A stretch of 57,696 bases of DNA from Verrucomicrobiota bacterium. GTDB lineage: Bacteria; Verrucomicrobiota; Kiritimatiellia; SS1-B-03-39; UBA6053. The notes beneath the pieces are model-generated. The model was not told where the DNA came from and did no database searches. It worked only from the letters and a program-made list of their open reading frames with translations. Position 1 is the stretch's first letter; each line of letters starts with the position of its first letter. This document shows, in pieces, positions 9,046 to 18,101 of this stretch. The position numbers were made by a program, and so were the translations under genes. Location: NCBI GenBank assembly GCA_020831625.1, contig JAFIGD010000032.1:1-57696 (forward strand), read 5' to 3'.

Positions 9046-9243
9046 ATGAAACTGAAAGTCGATCCCGACCTCTGCACCGGCTGCGAGGACTGCACCCAGG
9101 CCAGCCCCGCCCTCTTCAAACTCGGTCCCGACTGGATCGCCCGCGTCGTTCAGGAGGATGTTCCCCCGGAACTTCAGGACGAAGCCCGCAAAACCAAAGA
9201 CCTCTGTCAATTCGAAGCCATCTTTATCGAAGAAGAACCTTAA
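9046..9243 (+). CDS. Small single-cluster ferredoxin
   Basis: The 65-aa product has the sequence CTGCEDCTQASPALF near its start, providing three cysteines spaced CxxCxxC, and a fourth cysteine in DLCQFEAIF near residue 54. This is the pattern of one-cluster 4Fe-4S (Fer4_13-like) ferredoxins that shuttle electrons in the cytoplasm. The partner enzyme is unknown. A 54-aa membrane protein gene follows after 15 nt and a YhcH-family gene follows that, so the three may form a small operon driven by the promoter at 9011. Confidence 0.85.
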   Translation: MKLKVDPDLCTGCEDCTQASPALFKLGPDWIARVVQEDVPPELQDEARKTKDLCQFEAIFIEEEP

Positions 9244-9258
9244 CCCGGAGACAACGCC

Positions 9259-9423
9259 ATGATCGCACTTGAACTGCTCTTTTTCTTCATCGTTATCGGT
9301 CTCGGCACCGTTGGCTTTCTCCAATGGCACGGCAAACGCAACCACCCCGACCGCGGCCACAAAGGCGACGCCCACAAAACCGCCGAGGAGGAGGAACTCC
9401 ACAAAAAACTCGCCCATAAGTAA
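9259..9423 (+). CDS. Small single-pass membrane protein, 54 aa
   Basis: The gene starts at ATG 9259 with a GGAG site 8-11 nt upstream and ends at TAA 9421-9423. It encodes one hydrophobic segment (about residues 3-20, ALELLFFFIVIGLGTVGFL) followed by a charged, Lys/Glu/His-rich tail. It lies between the ferredoxin and YhcH genes with short spacers (15 and 11 nt), and the good ribosome site supports it as a real gene. No family is recognised. Confidence 0.65.
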   Translation: MIALELLFFFIVIGLGTVGFLQWHGKRNHPDRGHKGDAHKTAEEEELHKKLAHK

Positions 9424-9434
9424 CCCGGAACTTC

Positions 9435-9938
9435 ATGCTGCTCTCCAACCTCCACACCCCCGCCCGTCACGCCGCCCTGCTTTCCCATCCCGTCTGGACC
9501 CGCGCCCTGGAGGGTTTGGCCAAACTCTCTCCCGACGATCCCGACGCAACCCTGGACTGGATGCCGGACAAACAAATGTTCGTCATGGTGCAGGGCTACA
9601 CCACCGAAGCCCGTGACACCTGCCGCTTTGAAGCCCACCGCCGCTATATCGACATCCAATACATGCTGGCCGGCGAGGAAATCATCGAAATCGCCCCCGT
9701 CCAAGACCTGACGCCCGACACTCCCTTCGATCCGGACCGCGATCTGGCCTTTTTCAAGACGCCGGATGCCCCCTGCACCCGCCTGATCCTGCGCCCCGGC
9801 GACTTCGCGGTCTTCTTCCCCGAAGACGCCCATATGCCCAAAGTCCGCGTCCAGGCCCCCGCCCCCCTGCGCAAGGCAGTGGTTAAAGTGGATATAAGCT
9901 TGTTCGCGGATCCGCTTTGCTTGGATCTTCCGGTTTAA
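9435..9938 (+). CDS. YhcH/YjgK/YiaL family (DUF386) protein
   Basis: The 167-aa protein matches the cupin-like DUF386 family (E. coli YhcH/NanQ, EbgC). The core FEAHRRYIDIQYMLAGEE and the later FAVFFPEDAHMPKV contain the conserved metal-binding acidic and histidine residues. Characterised members are sugar anomerases or isomerases acting on sialic acid or beta-galactosides, but there is no sugar-catabolic gene next to this one, so the substrate is unknown. It is the third gene of the ferredoxin cluster. Confidence 0.85.
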   Translation: MLLSNLHTPARHAALLSHPVWTRALEGLAKLSPDDPDATLDWMPDKQMFVMVQGYTTEARDTCRFEAHRRYIDIQYMLAGEEIIEIAPVQDLTPDTPFDPDRDLAFFKTPDAPCTRLILRPGDFAVFFPEDAHMPKVRVQAPAPLRKAVVKVDISLFADPLCLDLPV

Positions 9939-9943
9939 CCCGG

Positions 9944-9989
9944 TTCCGACACTCGGAAAACGCCCCCCGCATTTTTCCGAGGTTCGGAA
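9944..9989. repeat. Paired TTCCGA-nnn-TCGGAA palindromes (REPIN-like copy 2)
   Basis: TTCCGACACTCGGAA begins at 9944 and TTCCGAGGTTCGGAA at 9975, again exactly 31 nt apart. The element lies just after the YhcH stop codon and could also act as a hairpin terminator there. Confidence 0.75.
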
Positions 9990-9994
9990 AAACG

Positions 9995-10331
9995 GGGAAA
10001 AGAGAAAAGACCACGGATAAAGACCACGGATGCTGAGAGGCAGAAGGGATCGGGATCAGGATGGGGGTCGGGATCGATTACGATTACGATTACGAAACGA
10101 CATCCGTTGCCCCACCTGCGTTTCATCCGTTGTCCGGCAAGACTATCCGTGGTTCCACCCTTTCTTCATCCGTCCCCCCCGTTTTTTCCCAAGCCCTCTG
10201 CCTCAAAGATCAGTGTCCATCAGTGTCATCAGTGGTTCTATCCCCCTGCCTCACAGCATCCGTTGTCCGGCGCAAGCCATCCGTTGGTTCTTCCCCATCT
10301 TTATCCGTGTTCATCCGTGTCCATCCGTGGT
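9995..10331. repeat. Gene-free stretch of simple repeats between YhcH and lpxB
   Basis: The stretch is built from variants of ATCCGTGG/CCACGGAT, three GATTAC-type hexamers near 10076-10095, and CAGTGT/TCAGTGG units. The same words recur at 13495-13735 and 42905-43060. No gene or RNA is recognised; reading frames crossing it are low-complexity. Confidence 0.7.
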
Positions 10332-11465
10332 TCACTTTTCCCCAAACATCCGCCGAAACATCGCCCGCGCCGGAGCCATCCCGCCCTCGTCCGCGATAAG
10401 TTTGGCCCGCACCTCCGCCAGACCCTCCAGCATCGCCCTCCGCTCCGGCGTATCCGTGAGCAAGGGCCCCACACCCGCCGCCAGCGCCTCCGGCGTTGCC
10501 GCATCCTGAATAAATTCCGGACACACTTCCCGCTCCGCAATTAGATTCACCATGCCGATATACTTCACCTTCACCAGCCGCTTCCCGATCGCGTACGTCA
10601 TCGCCGAGGTCTTGTACACCACCAGCATCGGCGTCCCCAGCAGCGCCGTCTCCAGCGTCGCTGTGCCCGAGGTCACCAGCGCCGCGTCCACCCCCTTCAC
10701 CAGCGCCCGGGTTTTTCCGACCGCCAGTTCCAACGTGTCCCCTCCGGACACCGGCCGCAGCATCTCCCGCATCCGCTCCGCCAGCGCCTCCGTCGCCGCC
10801 GCCACCCGGATCTGTAAATCCGGCCGGTCTTTTTTCAGCCGGAGCGCAGCCTCCACCATCGGCAAAAACAGCCGGTTCACCTCCTGATCCCGGCTCCCCG
10901 GCAGCAGCGCCAGCTTCGGGCCCGCGCCCCAATCCGGATCCGCCTCCACCCTCATCGTCTCCTCCACCATCGGATGCCCGAAATACCCCGCCTCCAGCCC
11001 CGTTTCCTCAAACAGCGGCGGCTCGAACGGAAAAATACAAATCAGTTGATCCAGGATTTCCGCCATTTTCGGAATCCGTCCCCGCTTCCACGCCCACACC
11101 TGCGGACAAATATACTGCACCGTCGGAATCCCCAAATCCCGCACCGCCTTGGCGAACCGTAAATTAAACCCCGGATAATCCACCAACAGAATGCCGTCCG
11201 GCGGTTCCGACCGCACCCGCACCTCCAGCGCATCGAAGATCCGCCGGAAATACCTATAATGCTTTAACACCTCCACCAGACCCATCACCGACAAATCCCG
11301 CGTGTGCTCCACCACCTCCATCCCCTCCGCCGCCAACGCATCTCCGCCGAATCCCCACGCCTTCAATCCCGGGTCCAGCGTCTTCAGACTCCGCAACAGG
11401 CGCGCCGCGTGCAAATCGCCCGACATCTCCCCCGCCAAAATCAGAATCGTCCGCGCCTCAGTCAT
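10332..11465 (-). CDS. lpxB: Lipid-A-disaccharide synthase
   Basis: The 377-aa, GT19-family enzyme joins UDP-2,3-diacylglucosamine to lipid X to form the lipid A disaccharide at the inner membrane. Diagnostic segments are LAGEMSGDLHAARL at the N-terminus, GILLVDYPGFNLR, CPQVWAWKRGRI, LLPGSRDQEVNR and LVTSGTATLETALLG. The gene overlaps the end of lpxI by 8 nt, so the two are translated from one transcript. Consecutive lpxI-lpxB places hydrolysis of UDP-diacylglucosamine directly before its use. Confidence 0.95.
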   Translation of the reverse strand: MTEARTILILAGEMSGDLHAARLLRSLKTLDPGLKAWGFGGDALAAEGMEVVEHTRDLSVMGLVEVLKHYRYFRRIFDALEVRVRSEPPDGILLVDYPGFNLRFAKAVRDLGIPTVQYICPQVWAWKRGRIPKMAEILDQLICIFPFEPPLFEETGLEAGYFGHPMVEETMRVEADPDWGAGPKLALLPGSRDQEVNRLFLPMVEAALRLKKDRPDLQIRVAAATEALAERMREMLRPVSGGDTLELAVGKTRALVKGVDAALVTSGTATLETALLGTPMLVVYKTSAMTYAIGKRLVKVKYIGMVNLIAEREVCPEFIQDAATPEALAAGVGPLLTDTPERRAMLEGLAEVRAKLIADEGGMAPARAMFRRMFGEK

Positions 11466-12285
11466 GATCCTTCAGCCCCTGTTCAGACACCACTGCCACC
11501 GCGATGCCAAGCGCATCCGCCCCCGCCACAAACCGCTCCCGCTCCAGCACCACCGCATGACCCGCCTCCAGCGCCAGACACGAGCACTTTGCCCGCTTCA
11601 GACGTTTCAAGGTCCCCATTCCCGCCACCGGAATATCAAACCGCATATCGTGCTCCGGCTGCGCCACCTTCACCACCACGCCCCCCGCGCCGCCCACCTT
11701 CCCCGCCCGCCGGATCATCCGGTCCGTCCCCTCAAAGCCCTCCACCGCGATCACCGTCCCCCGTTTGATCACTACCGCCTGACCCGCCTTGTGCGCCGCC
11801 GACACCTTCGCCAGCTCAAAGCCCTGACGGATATCCGCCCACTCCTCCGCAGAAGGCGCCCGCCCTGTCAAAATCCCCTCCTCCGGAATGCGCGACTCCA
11901 TATACCGCCCCGCATGGGAAAGCGACACCCCCAGCTTCGCCAACTCCTTTCCCACCGCCCCGAAAATCGTGTCCGCATTCCGCCGCGGCAGCGAGGAGAG
12001 CAACGCCCGCATCGGCGCATCCAGCCGGGTCAAAAACAAATTCGACGGCTTAATCTGACCCGCCATCACCGCCTCGTCAACCTCCAGCGCCTTCACCGCG
12101 TCCAGCAGCGAGCGCAAATGCCCAACATACACCCAGCGCATCTCATCCACATGCCTCGCCAGCTCCCGCCGCGTCTCCCCCCGGAACCCCACCGCCACCA
12201 CACGCTCCACCCCCGCCGCGCGGGCGCTTTCCGCCAGCTCAACCGGATACATCCCCCGCCCCGCCAAAATGCAAATCGATTTCAT
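11458..12285 (-). CDS. lpxI: UDP-2,3-diacylglucosamine pyrophosphatase LpxI
   Basis: The 275-aa protein belongs to the LpxI (DUF1009) family, which replaces LpxH in many bacteria and hydrolyses UDP-2,3-diacylglucosamine to lipid X. Signature segments include the N-terminal SICILAGRGMYP, EAVMAGQIKPSNLF, and RFDIPVAGMGTLKRLK with CLALEAGHAVVLER at the C-terminus. It is the first gene of the lpxI-lpxB pair. Upstream are both a GAGGGGG ribosome-like stretch and a weak leaderless-type promoter (TTGTTT, 16 nt, CATGAG, 6 nt), so the mode of initiation is unclear. Confidence 0.92.
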   Translation of the reverse strand: MKSICILAGRGMYPVELAESARAAGVERVVAVGFRGETRRELARHVDEMRWVYVGHLRSLLDAVKALEVDEAVMAGQIKPSNLFLTRLDAPMRALLSSLPRRNADTIFGAVGKELAKLGVSLSHAGRYMESRIPEEGILTGRAPSAEEWADIRQGFELAKVSAAHKAGQAVVIKRGTVIAVEGFEGTDRMIRRAGKVGGAGGVVVKVAQPEHDMRFDIPVAGMGTLKRLKRAKCSCLALEAGHAVVLERERFVAGADALGIAVAVVSEQGLKDHD

Positions 12286-12321
12286 GTCCCCCTCATGCCA
12301 AAGTCCCCCGAAAAAACAAGC

Positions 12322-12372
12322 CCAAGGGAATGACGAATGACGAGTGACGAATGACGAGTGTCGAGTGTCGAA
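12322..12372. repeat. Heptanucleotide repeat block upstream of lpxI
   Basis: Seven-base units such as GACGAAT, GACGAGT and GTCGAGT are repeated about seven times. This is the reverse complement of the large block at 57446-57696 and of the in-gene copy at 29196-29228. Confidence 0.85.
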
Positions 12373-12448
12373 TCTTTCGCCCTAATTTTTTTTGTCGCAC
12401 ATCCTTCTGACACCTCATTCTGACATTCCATTCTTTCACCCTTCCCCA

Positions 12449-12477
12449 TTGCCTCCCACTTAAAAAAATGGCATAAC
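12449..12477 (+). promoter_or_regulatory. Predicted leaderless promoter of murB
   Basis: TTGCCT (12449-12454), 17 nt, CATAAC (12472-12477), then 6 nt to GTG 12484. The nearby ATG at 12468 runs into a stop two codons later, which supports the GTG start. Confidence 0.5.
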
Positions 12478-12483
12478 CACCCT

Positions 12484-13431
12484 GTGACGCAACATTCACC
12501 TCCTTTCAAAACCCTGCAAAGCCACCCCGACATCACCGTCGAGGCCGGAATTCCCCTGTCCACCTGCGGAACCTTTCAAGTGGGCGGCCCCGCCAAAATC
12601 CTCATCACCTGCGGCACCCCGGAGGCCCTCGCCAAGGTTCGCGCCCTCGCCGCCGAGCTCCCCCCTCCCCTCGCCTTCATCGGCGCCGGCAGCAACATCC
12701 TCTTCGCCGACACCGGCTGGCCCGGCACCCTCGTCCGCTACACCACCGACACCTTCACCCCGCCCCGACCTCTCCCCGACGGATCCTGGCGGGTCAATGC
12801 CGCCATCCAGCTCGACGCCCTCGCCGCCTGGGCCTGCGATCAAGGCATCAAAGGCTGGGAAGCCTTCTCCGGCATCCCCGGCACCGTCGGCGGCGCCGTC
12901 GTTGGGAACGCCGGCGCCTGGGGCGTGCAAATGGAACACATGCTCTGTGCCGTCCACGGCTGGGATGCCGCCGGACAGCCCCGCGATTGGACCGCCGACG
13001 ACTGCGCTTTCACCTACCGCGACTCCCGCCTCAAACACGACGGAAGCTGGGTCGGCGAAATCACCCTCCTCCCTCTCCCCGGCGATCCCCAACAGCAACA
13101 GACCGAACGCGCCCGCATCCTCGCCCTCCGCGCCGAAAAGCATCCCGACTGGCGGACCACCCCCTGCATTGGCAGCTTTTTCAAAAACATCCAGCCCAGC
13201 TCCGCCGCCGAACGCCGCCAGGCCGCCGGCTGGTTCCTCGAACAGGTCGGAGCCAAAACTGAAACCGAAGGCGGTGCCGCCGTCTACGAAAAACACGCCA
13301 ACATCCTCATCAAAGCCGCGCCGACCTGCACCGCAACCGACGTCCACCGCCTCGCCCTCCGCCTCCAGCAACGTGTCCACGAAAAATTCAACATCCAGCT
13401 CGAACGCGAAATTCAAACACTCGGGTTTTAA
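12484..13431 (+). CDS. murB: UDP-N-acetylenolpyruvoylglucosamine reductase
   Basis: The 315-aa FAD enzyme reduces UDP-GlcNAc-enolpyruvate to UDP-MurNAc in peptidoglycan synthesis. It shows the FAD-binding FQVGGPAK and FIGAGSNILFAD, the catalytic-core segment FSGIPGTVGGAVVGNAGAWG, YRDSRLK, GSFFKNI and a C-terminal YEKHANILIKA. GTG 12484 is the only sensible start and lies 6 nt behind a promoter-like pair with no ribosome site. It is divergent from lpxI and transcribed alone. Confidence 0.93.
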   Translation: MTQHSPPFKTLQSHPDITVEAGIPLSTCGTFQVGGPAKILITCGTPEALAKVRALAAELPPPLAFIGAGSNILFADTGWPGTLVRYTTDTFTPPRPLPDGSWRVNAAIQLDALAAWACDQGIKGWEAFSGIPGTVGGAVVGNAGAWGVQMEHMLCAVHGWDAAGQPRDWTADDCAFTYRDSRLKHDGSWVGEITLLPLPGDPQQQQTERARILALRAEKHPDWRTTPCIGSFFKNIQPSSAAERRQAAGWFLEQVGAKTETEGGAAVYEKHANILIKAAPTCTATDVHRLALRLQQRVHEKFNIQLEREIQTLGF

Positions 13432-13494
13432 GCAAAAAGTCAACTCAGCACAATCAAAGCAAACACACCTGTCGCTATCTCCATCGGAGATCGA

Positions 13495-13735
13495 TTAAGA
13501 TTACGATTACGATTAAGAAACAACATCCGTTGTCCGGCAACGCTATCCGTGGTTCATTCCCTGTTTTCATCCGTGGTCCGGCAACGCTATCCGTGGTTCA
13601 TTCCCTGTTTTCATCCGTGGTCCGGCGCAAGCCATCCGTTGGTTCATCCCCTATTTTCATCCGTGGTCCGGCAACGCTATCCGTGGTTCATTCCCTGTCT
13701 TCATCCGTGTCCATCCGTGTTCATCCGTGGTTAAA
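13495..13735. repeat. Tandem 44-46 bp repeat plus GATTAC hexamers between murB and rsmE
   Basis: A unit beginning CCGGCAACGCTATCCGTGG starts at 13534, 13578, 13622 (variant) and 13668, giving periods of 44, 44 and 46 nt. It is preceded by four GATTAC/GATTAA hexamers (13495-13516). No gene is seen in the 314 nt between the murB and rsmE stop codons. Confidence 0.85.
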
Positions 13736-13745
13736 TTCCCCCTCT

Positions 13746-14477
13746 TCATCCAAGCCGCAGGACCGCCGCCGTGGCAAGAACCGCCGTTTCCGCCCGCAGG
13801 ATCCGCGGTCCCAGACTGACCGGCCTCACCCCCGCCGCCGCGAACAGCCCGTATTCGCGTTCCGAATAATCACCCTCGGGTCCGATCCAGACCCGGAGGT
13901 CCCCGTCTCCCCGCCCCGCCAAAACCCCTCCAATCGGCGGCGGATCCCCGCACAGCGCCGCCACCAGCCGGCCGTCCTCCCCCTCCGTCCCCGCCAGACT
14001 CTCGTCCACCGAAAAACAGACCGCCAACGCCGGCAACCACGGATTTCCGCACTGCTTCAGCGACTGAATCAGCTTGTCCCGCCAGCGCTGACATTTTTCG
14101 TCCACGCGGTCCTTTTTCAGTTCCGCCACCGCATGATCACTCTGCAGCCACACCAGCCGGTCCACCCCCAGCTCGCCCGCATAGCGCAGCACCTCGTCCC
14201 AGGCCGCCTGCTTCAGCCCCCCCACATACAGCGTTAACTTCGGCAAAGACGGAGCGCACCGCTCCACCGAATGAATCAACACCTCCGCCGCCTTTTTCTC
14301 ACAGCGGATCAGTTCTCCCCCCCCGCGGTCCCCCCGGCCGTTCAGCACCATCACGTCCGTCCCGACCCCCGCGCGGCGCACCTGACTCAAATGACGACTC
14401 TCCTCCGGCGAAAGCGACAGCTCGCCCGGCTCCAGGCGCTCCACATCCGCAAAACACCGGAAATCCGGAAGATTCAT
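13746..14477 (-). CDS. rsmE: 16S rRNA (uracil1498-N3)-methyltransferase
   Basis: The 243-aa SPOUT-class methyltransferase has an N-terminal PUA-like domain (LSPEESRHLSQVRRAGVGT) and a C-terminal knot that includes RDKLIQSLKQCGNPWLP, VWIGPEGDYSEREYGL and VSLGPRILRAETA, the S-adenosylmethionine-binding trefoil. It methylates U1498 of 16S rRNA. The gene starts 2 nt after dnaJ ends. grpE-dnaJ-rsmE is a natural group, since rsmE also follows dnaJ-prmA in Firmicutes. Confidence 0.93.
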   Translation of the reverse strand: MNLPDFRCFADVERLEPGELSLSPEESRHLSQVRRAGVGTDVMVLNGRGDRGGGELIRCEKKAAEVLIHSVERCAPSLPKLTLYVGGLKQAAWDEVLRYAGELGVDRLVWLQSDHAVAELKKDRVDEKCQRWRDKLIQSLKQCGNPWLPALAVCFSVDESLAGTEGEDGRLVAALCGDPPPIGGVLAGRGDGDLRVWIGPEGDYSEREYGLFAAAGVRPVSLGPRILRAETAVLATAAVLRLG

Positions 14478-14479
14478 CG

Positions 14480-15679
14480 TCAGCCTTTGGATTCCGAGAG
14501 TTTGTTCAACTCCTCGCGGCGGCGGGCGAACTCATCCATGTTCTTCTGAAACTTCTTCTCTTCCGGCTGAAGTTCATCGGACAGCATGGCCCCAAGCTGT
14601 TCGATCATCTTTTTGATTTTGCCGCCGAACTTCGAGGGGGTCTCCACCTGAACCCGGATATGCAAATCGCCGTTCCCGTAGCCGCGGGGATCTTTCACGC
14701 CCTTGTTTTTCAGACGCAGCATCCGGCCCGACTGCGTTCCCGCCGGAATTTTAATCCGCGAGGAGCCGTCCAGGGTCGGCACCGTCACTTCTCCGCCCAG
14801 CGACGCCACCGAAAACGGCACCGGAACCGTGATCAGCAGATCCAGATCATGCCGTTCAAACAGCGCGTGGGGTTTCACATGAATAATCACATACAAATCC
14901 CCGGCCGCCCCCCCGCGGGTTCCGCCCGCGCCTTTGCCCTGCACCCGCAGCCGCGAACCGGTTTCCACCCCGGGCGGAATCCGCAGGGTGATCGACCGCT
15001 TGCCCTGCATCTGACCGCTTCCGCGGCATTTTTTGCAGGGATTTTTGATTTTTTTGCCGGTGCCGCCGCAATCCGGACAGGCCTGCCGCACCTGGAAAAA
15101 TCCCTGCGACATCAGCACCTCTCCCTGCCCGCGGCAGGTCGGACAGGTTTCCACACTGCTCCCGGGCTCCGCCCCGGTGCCGCTGCACGCGTCACATTCC
15201 ACCTGCACATTAAAGGACAATTCCCGGCGCGATCCGAACACCGCCTCCTCGAAATCGATCTCCAGATCAAACCGCAGATCCGAGCCCCGGTTCGCGTCGC
15301 GTCCGCCCCGGCCGCCGCCTCCGCCGCCTCCGAAGAAATTCTCGAAAATGGAACCGCCTCCGCCGCCGAAGGCACCCATAAAGGTCCGCAGTGCCTCTTC
15401 CAGATCCACACCGCCGAAGCCGCCGGCACCCCCGCCGCCGCCCCGTCCGGGACCGAACGCCGCGTGACCGAACTGATCATAGCGCTGGCGCTTCGTCTCG
15501 TCACTGAGGACCTCATAGGCCTCCGTCACCTCTTTAAACTTCTCCTCCGCCGCCGTGTCGCCCGGGTTTTTGTCCGGGTGATACTTTACCGCCATTTTGC
15601 GGTACGCTTTTTTAATCTCCTCCTTGGACGCGCCTTTCTGCACCCCCAGGGTATCGTAATAATCCGCCTTCGACGACAT
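14480..15679 (-). CDS. dnaJ: Chaperone DnaJ
   Basis: The 399-aa co-chaperone stimulates DnaK ATPase. Domain order is complete: a J domain (residues ~6-70, with [10 protein letters not shown] holding the HPD motif), a Gly/Phe-rich linker with long glycine runs (~78-130), four CxxCxGxG-type zinc repeats ([32 protein letters not shown]) and the C-terminal substrate domain. Its ATG overlaps the grpE stop as TGATG, implying coupled translation. dnaK is not in the window. Confidence 0.97.
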   Translation of the reverse strand: MSSKADYYDTLGVQKGASKEEIKKAYRKMAVKYHPDKNPGDTAAEEKFKEVTEAYEVLSDETKRQRYDQFGHAAFGPGRGGGGGAGGFGGVDLEEALRTFMGAFGGGGGSIFENFFGGGGGGGRGGRDANRGSDLRFDLEIDFEEAVFGSRRELSFNVQVECDACSGTGAEPGSSVETCPTCRGQGEVLMSQGFFQVRQACPDCGGTGKKIKNPCKKCRGSGQMQGKRSITLRIPPGVETGSRLRVQGKGAGGTRGGAAGDLYVIIHVKPHALFERHDLDLLITVPVPFSVASLGGEVTVPTLDGSSRIKIPAGTQSGRMLRLKNKGVKDPRGYGNGDLHIRVQVETPSKFGGKIKKMIEQLGAMLSDELQPEEKKFQKNMDEFARRREELNKLSESKG

Positions 15680-16368
15680 CAGCCTGCCTCCGTTGTGGTT
15701 TCCGGCGCCTCATCGGCAGCGGCTGCTTCAGCCGGGACCTCCTCCGGCGTCACCGCTTCGGGAGCCGCTTCAGGCGCGCCCTGCGACACCACGACCTGAC
15801 ACGGACGCAACAGCCGCTCGCCCAGTTTGTAGCCCCGGCGCGTCATGGCCACCACATGCTCCGCCGGCACCTCCGGCGACGGCACGTGCGCGATTGCCTC
15901 GTGCAGATTCGGATCAAACTTCGCGTTCTCCGCGTCCAGCGCGGTCAAATTGTATTTTCCGAGAATGGAAAGCAACTGCCCCTGCACCAAAGCGAAGCCC
16001 TTCATGACGTCCTCGGCCACTCCGACATCCGCCGCGTTTTTCAGGCCCAGCTCGAACGAATCCAGCACCGCCAGCAAATCGCCGCAGATATGCTCCAGCG
16101 AGCGCACCGTCCATTCCTCTTTCTCGCGGCGGGTGCGCTTCCGGAAATTCTCGAAATCGGCGCGCAGGCGGAGCAACTGCTCCTGCATATCCTTCACAGG
16201 ATCCACCGCCGGCGCCGGTTCTTTGGCTTGATGCTCCTTCGCATCCACCTCCACCGCGGCTTGGTTCTCCGGAGAGTCGTTCAGAATCGCCTCCGCCGCT
16301 TCGACCGCAATATCCACAGCCTCGTCGTGTTCAGGTTCGTTTTTTTTCGCCTCGGATTGCTTACTCAT
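15679..16368 (-). CDS. grpE: Nucleotide exchange factor GrpE
   Basis: The 229-aa protein has an acidic N-terminal tail, a coiled coil (about residues 60-105 with [21 protein letters not shown]) and the C-terminal beta domain ([18 protein letters not shown] then [18 protein letters not shown]). A further Ala/Glu-rich tail of about 30 residues extends the C-terminus. ATG 16368 is preceded by AGGAG. No CIRCE operator is seen upstream, so heat-shock control, if present, uses another signal. It leads the grpE-dnaJ-rsmE operon. Confidence 0.96.
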   Translation of the reverse strand: MSKQSEAKKNEPEHDEAVDIAVEAAEAILNDSPENQAAVEVDAKEHQAKEPAPAVDPVKDMQEQLLRLRADFENFRKRTRREKEEWTVRSLEHICGDLLAVLDSFELGLKNAADVGVAEDVMKGFALVQGQLLSILGKYNLTALDAENAKFDPNLHEAIAHVPSPEVPAEHVVAMTRRGYKLGERLLRPCQVVVSQGAPEAAPEAVTPEEVPAEAAAADEAPETTTEAG

Positions 16369-16532
16369 ACTGGAATTCTCCTGAAAAGGGTTAACAATTT
16401 ATAAATCGGTTTATCCGCTCATGGACGGATTTTGGAAGGCGGGAGGATAACGCCTAACCCGGCAAATGGCAAGAAAGGAAGACATTCATTCTGCGTGCCG
16501 CGGAAGACGGAACGTTCCGCCCGAAGCCGTTC

Positions 16533-18101
16533 TCACGGCGCGATCGCGGCGGGTCCGGTGCGCCTCGGGCTGATATCCGCCGTGGTGCGGAGCAGTTCGC
16601 CCAGGGTCGTGCGCCCCTGCAGCACCTGTTGCCAGCCGGCGGCCCGCAGCGGGATCATTCCCTGCTCCAGCGCGGCCTGATACAACCGGGGGCTGGCGCT
16701 CCGTTTGGCCACCAGGCTCCGCAACCCTTCAGAAACTTCCAGAATCTCAAAGAGAGCGACCCGGCCGTGATAGCCAGTGAACCGGCAGGCGGGACACCCC
16801 TGCGCTTCCCAGATCCGGGCATCCGCCGTGATCGGCGGCATCAGCGGATACCCCTCCTCCCTCATGCCCGGGTCCAGGGGCCGGGCCTGACGGCACTGCG
16901 GACACAGCAGCCGCACCAGGCGCTGGGAAATCACCCCCTCCAGACTGGAGGCCACCAAATAGGGCTCAATCCCCATGTCAATCAGCCGGGTCGCGGCGCT
17001 GACGCTGTCATTGGTATGCAGGGTGCTCAACACCAGATGGCCGGTCAGCGCCGCGCTTACAGCGATTCCGGCCGTCTCGTCATCGCGGATCTCCCCCACC
17101 AGAATAATGTCCGGATCATGGCGGAGCACCGAACGGAATCCCTGGGCAAAGGTGAACCCGATCCCGGGCTGAACCTGAAGCTGCGTGATCCCGGGAATCT
17201 GATATTCAACCGGATCTTCAAGGGTGATGATTTTCCGCTCGCGGTTGTTGGCTTCGTCCAGCACCGCATACTGACTGGTCGTTTTGCCGCTCCCGGTGGG
17301 CCCGGTGAACAGAACCAGTCCGTGCGGCCGCTGAATCAGCCGGTCGAGCTGCTGCCGCTGCCCTTCCGGCAGACCCAGTTCGTGGAGTCCTAAAAAGGTG
17401 TCGCTCCGGTTCAACAGCCGAAGCGCCAGCGTTTCCCCGTAGCGGGTGGGCAGCACCGACACGCGGATATCCAGCTGTCCGCCGTCCATTCGTTTTTCAA
17501 ACCGGCCGTCCTGAGGCAGCCGCCGGTCCGCAAGATCCAGACTCGCCATGACTTTAAGACTGGAAACCACCGCTTTACGGAACGCGCCAATGCCCCGGGG
17601 AAGCGGAATATCATGCAACACCCCGTCAATCCGGAAACGGGCGATCAGGTCGTCTTTTGTGGGCTCCAAATGAATATCACTGGCCTGGATGGCCATCGCC
17701 TCGCTAAGAATCTCATCAATAAAAGCCCGAATGCCCGGAGGCTCACCGTTAACAGTCCCGGAAACCTCGCCCGAGGACGGATCCATCCATCCCAGATACG
17801 CATCCAGCCCCAGACCATAGAAATGGGAAATCAGTTGGGTCAGTTCGGAGGCCTCACACAGAACCCAGTCGATCGGACGGTCCATCAGGACATTCAATTC
17901 CGCCATCTCTCCGGCGGTTCGTTCATGATCCGTGGCCAGGAGAAGGGTCGCGCCGTTGACCGCCACCGGCAGGATTCGGAAACGCGCCACCGCCCGGACC
18001 GGAACCTGCCTCAGAACCGACTCCTCAATCTGAAGATTGCGGGTGTTCAGGCGGGGCGGGCCTCCCGCTTCCGCGCCCCTGTCGGGAGGCGGCGGACTCA
18101 C
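16533..18101 (-). CDS. gspE: Type II secretion/type IV pilus assembly ATPase (GspE/PilB)
   Basis: The 522-aa hexameric ATPase has an N1/N2-type region, Walker A (FTGPTGSGKTTSQ), the Asp box (IITLEDPVEY), Walker B (DIILVGEIRDDETA), the His box (STLHTNDSVSAATRL) and a C-terminal zinc finger with CPQC and CPAC pairs. This layout is GspE/PilB rather than the retraction ATPase PilT, which lacks the finger. It is the last gene of a five-gene operon and overlaps the preceding gene by 4 nt. It would power pseudopilus or pilus assembly from the cytoplasmic face. Confidence 0.93.
   Translation of the reverse strand: MSPPPPDRGAEAGGPPRLNTRNLQIEESVLRQVPVRAVARFRILPVAVNGATLLLATDHERTAGEMAELNVLMDRPIDWVLCEASELTQLISHFYGLGLDAYLGWMDPSSGEVSGTVNGEPPGIRAFIDEILSEAMAIQASDIHLEPTKDDLIARFRIDGVLHDIPLPRGIGAFRKAVVSSLKVMASLDLADRRLPQDGRFEKRMDGGQLDIRVSVLPTRYGETLALRLLNRSDTFLGLHELGLPEGQRQQLDRLIQRPHGLVLFTGPTGSGKTTSQYAVLDEANNRERKIITLEDPVEYQIPGITQLQVQPGIGFTFAQGFRSVLRHDPDIILVGEIRDDETAGIAVSAALTGHLVLSTLHTNDSVSAATRLIDMGIEPYLVASSLEGVISQRLVRLLCPQCRQARPLDPGMREEGYPLMPPITADARIWEAQGCPACRFTGYHGRVALFEILEVSEGLRSLVAKRSASPRLYQAALEQGMIPLRAAGWQQVLQGRTTLGELLRTTADISPRRTGPAAIAP

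Noticed and set aside
16369-16440. CIRCE heat-shock operator upstream of grpE
   Set aside because: No TTAGCACTC/GAGTGCTAA inverted repeat is present in the upstream region.
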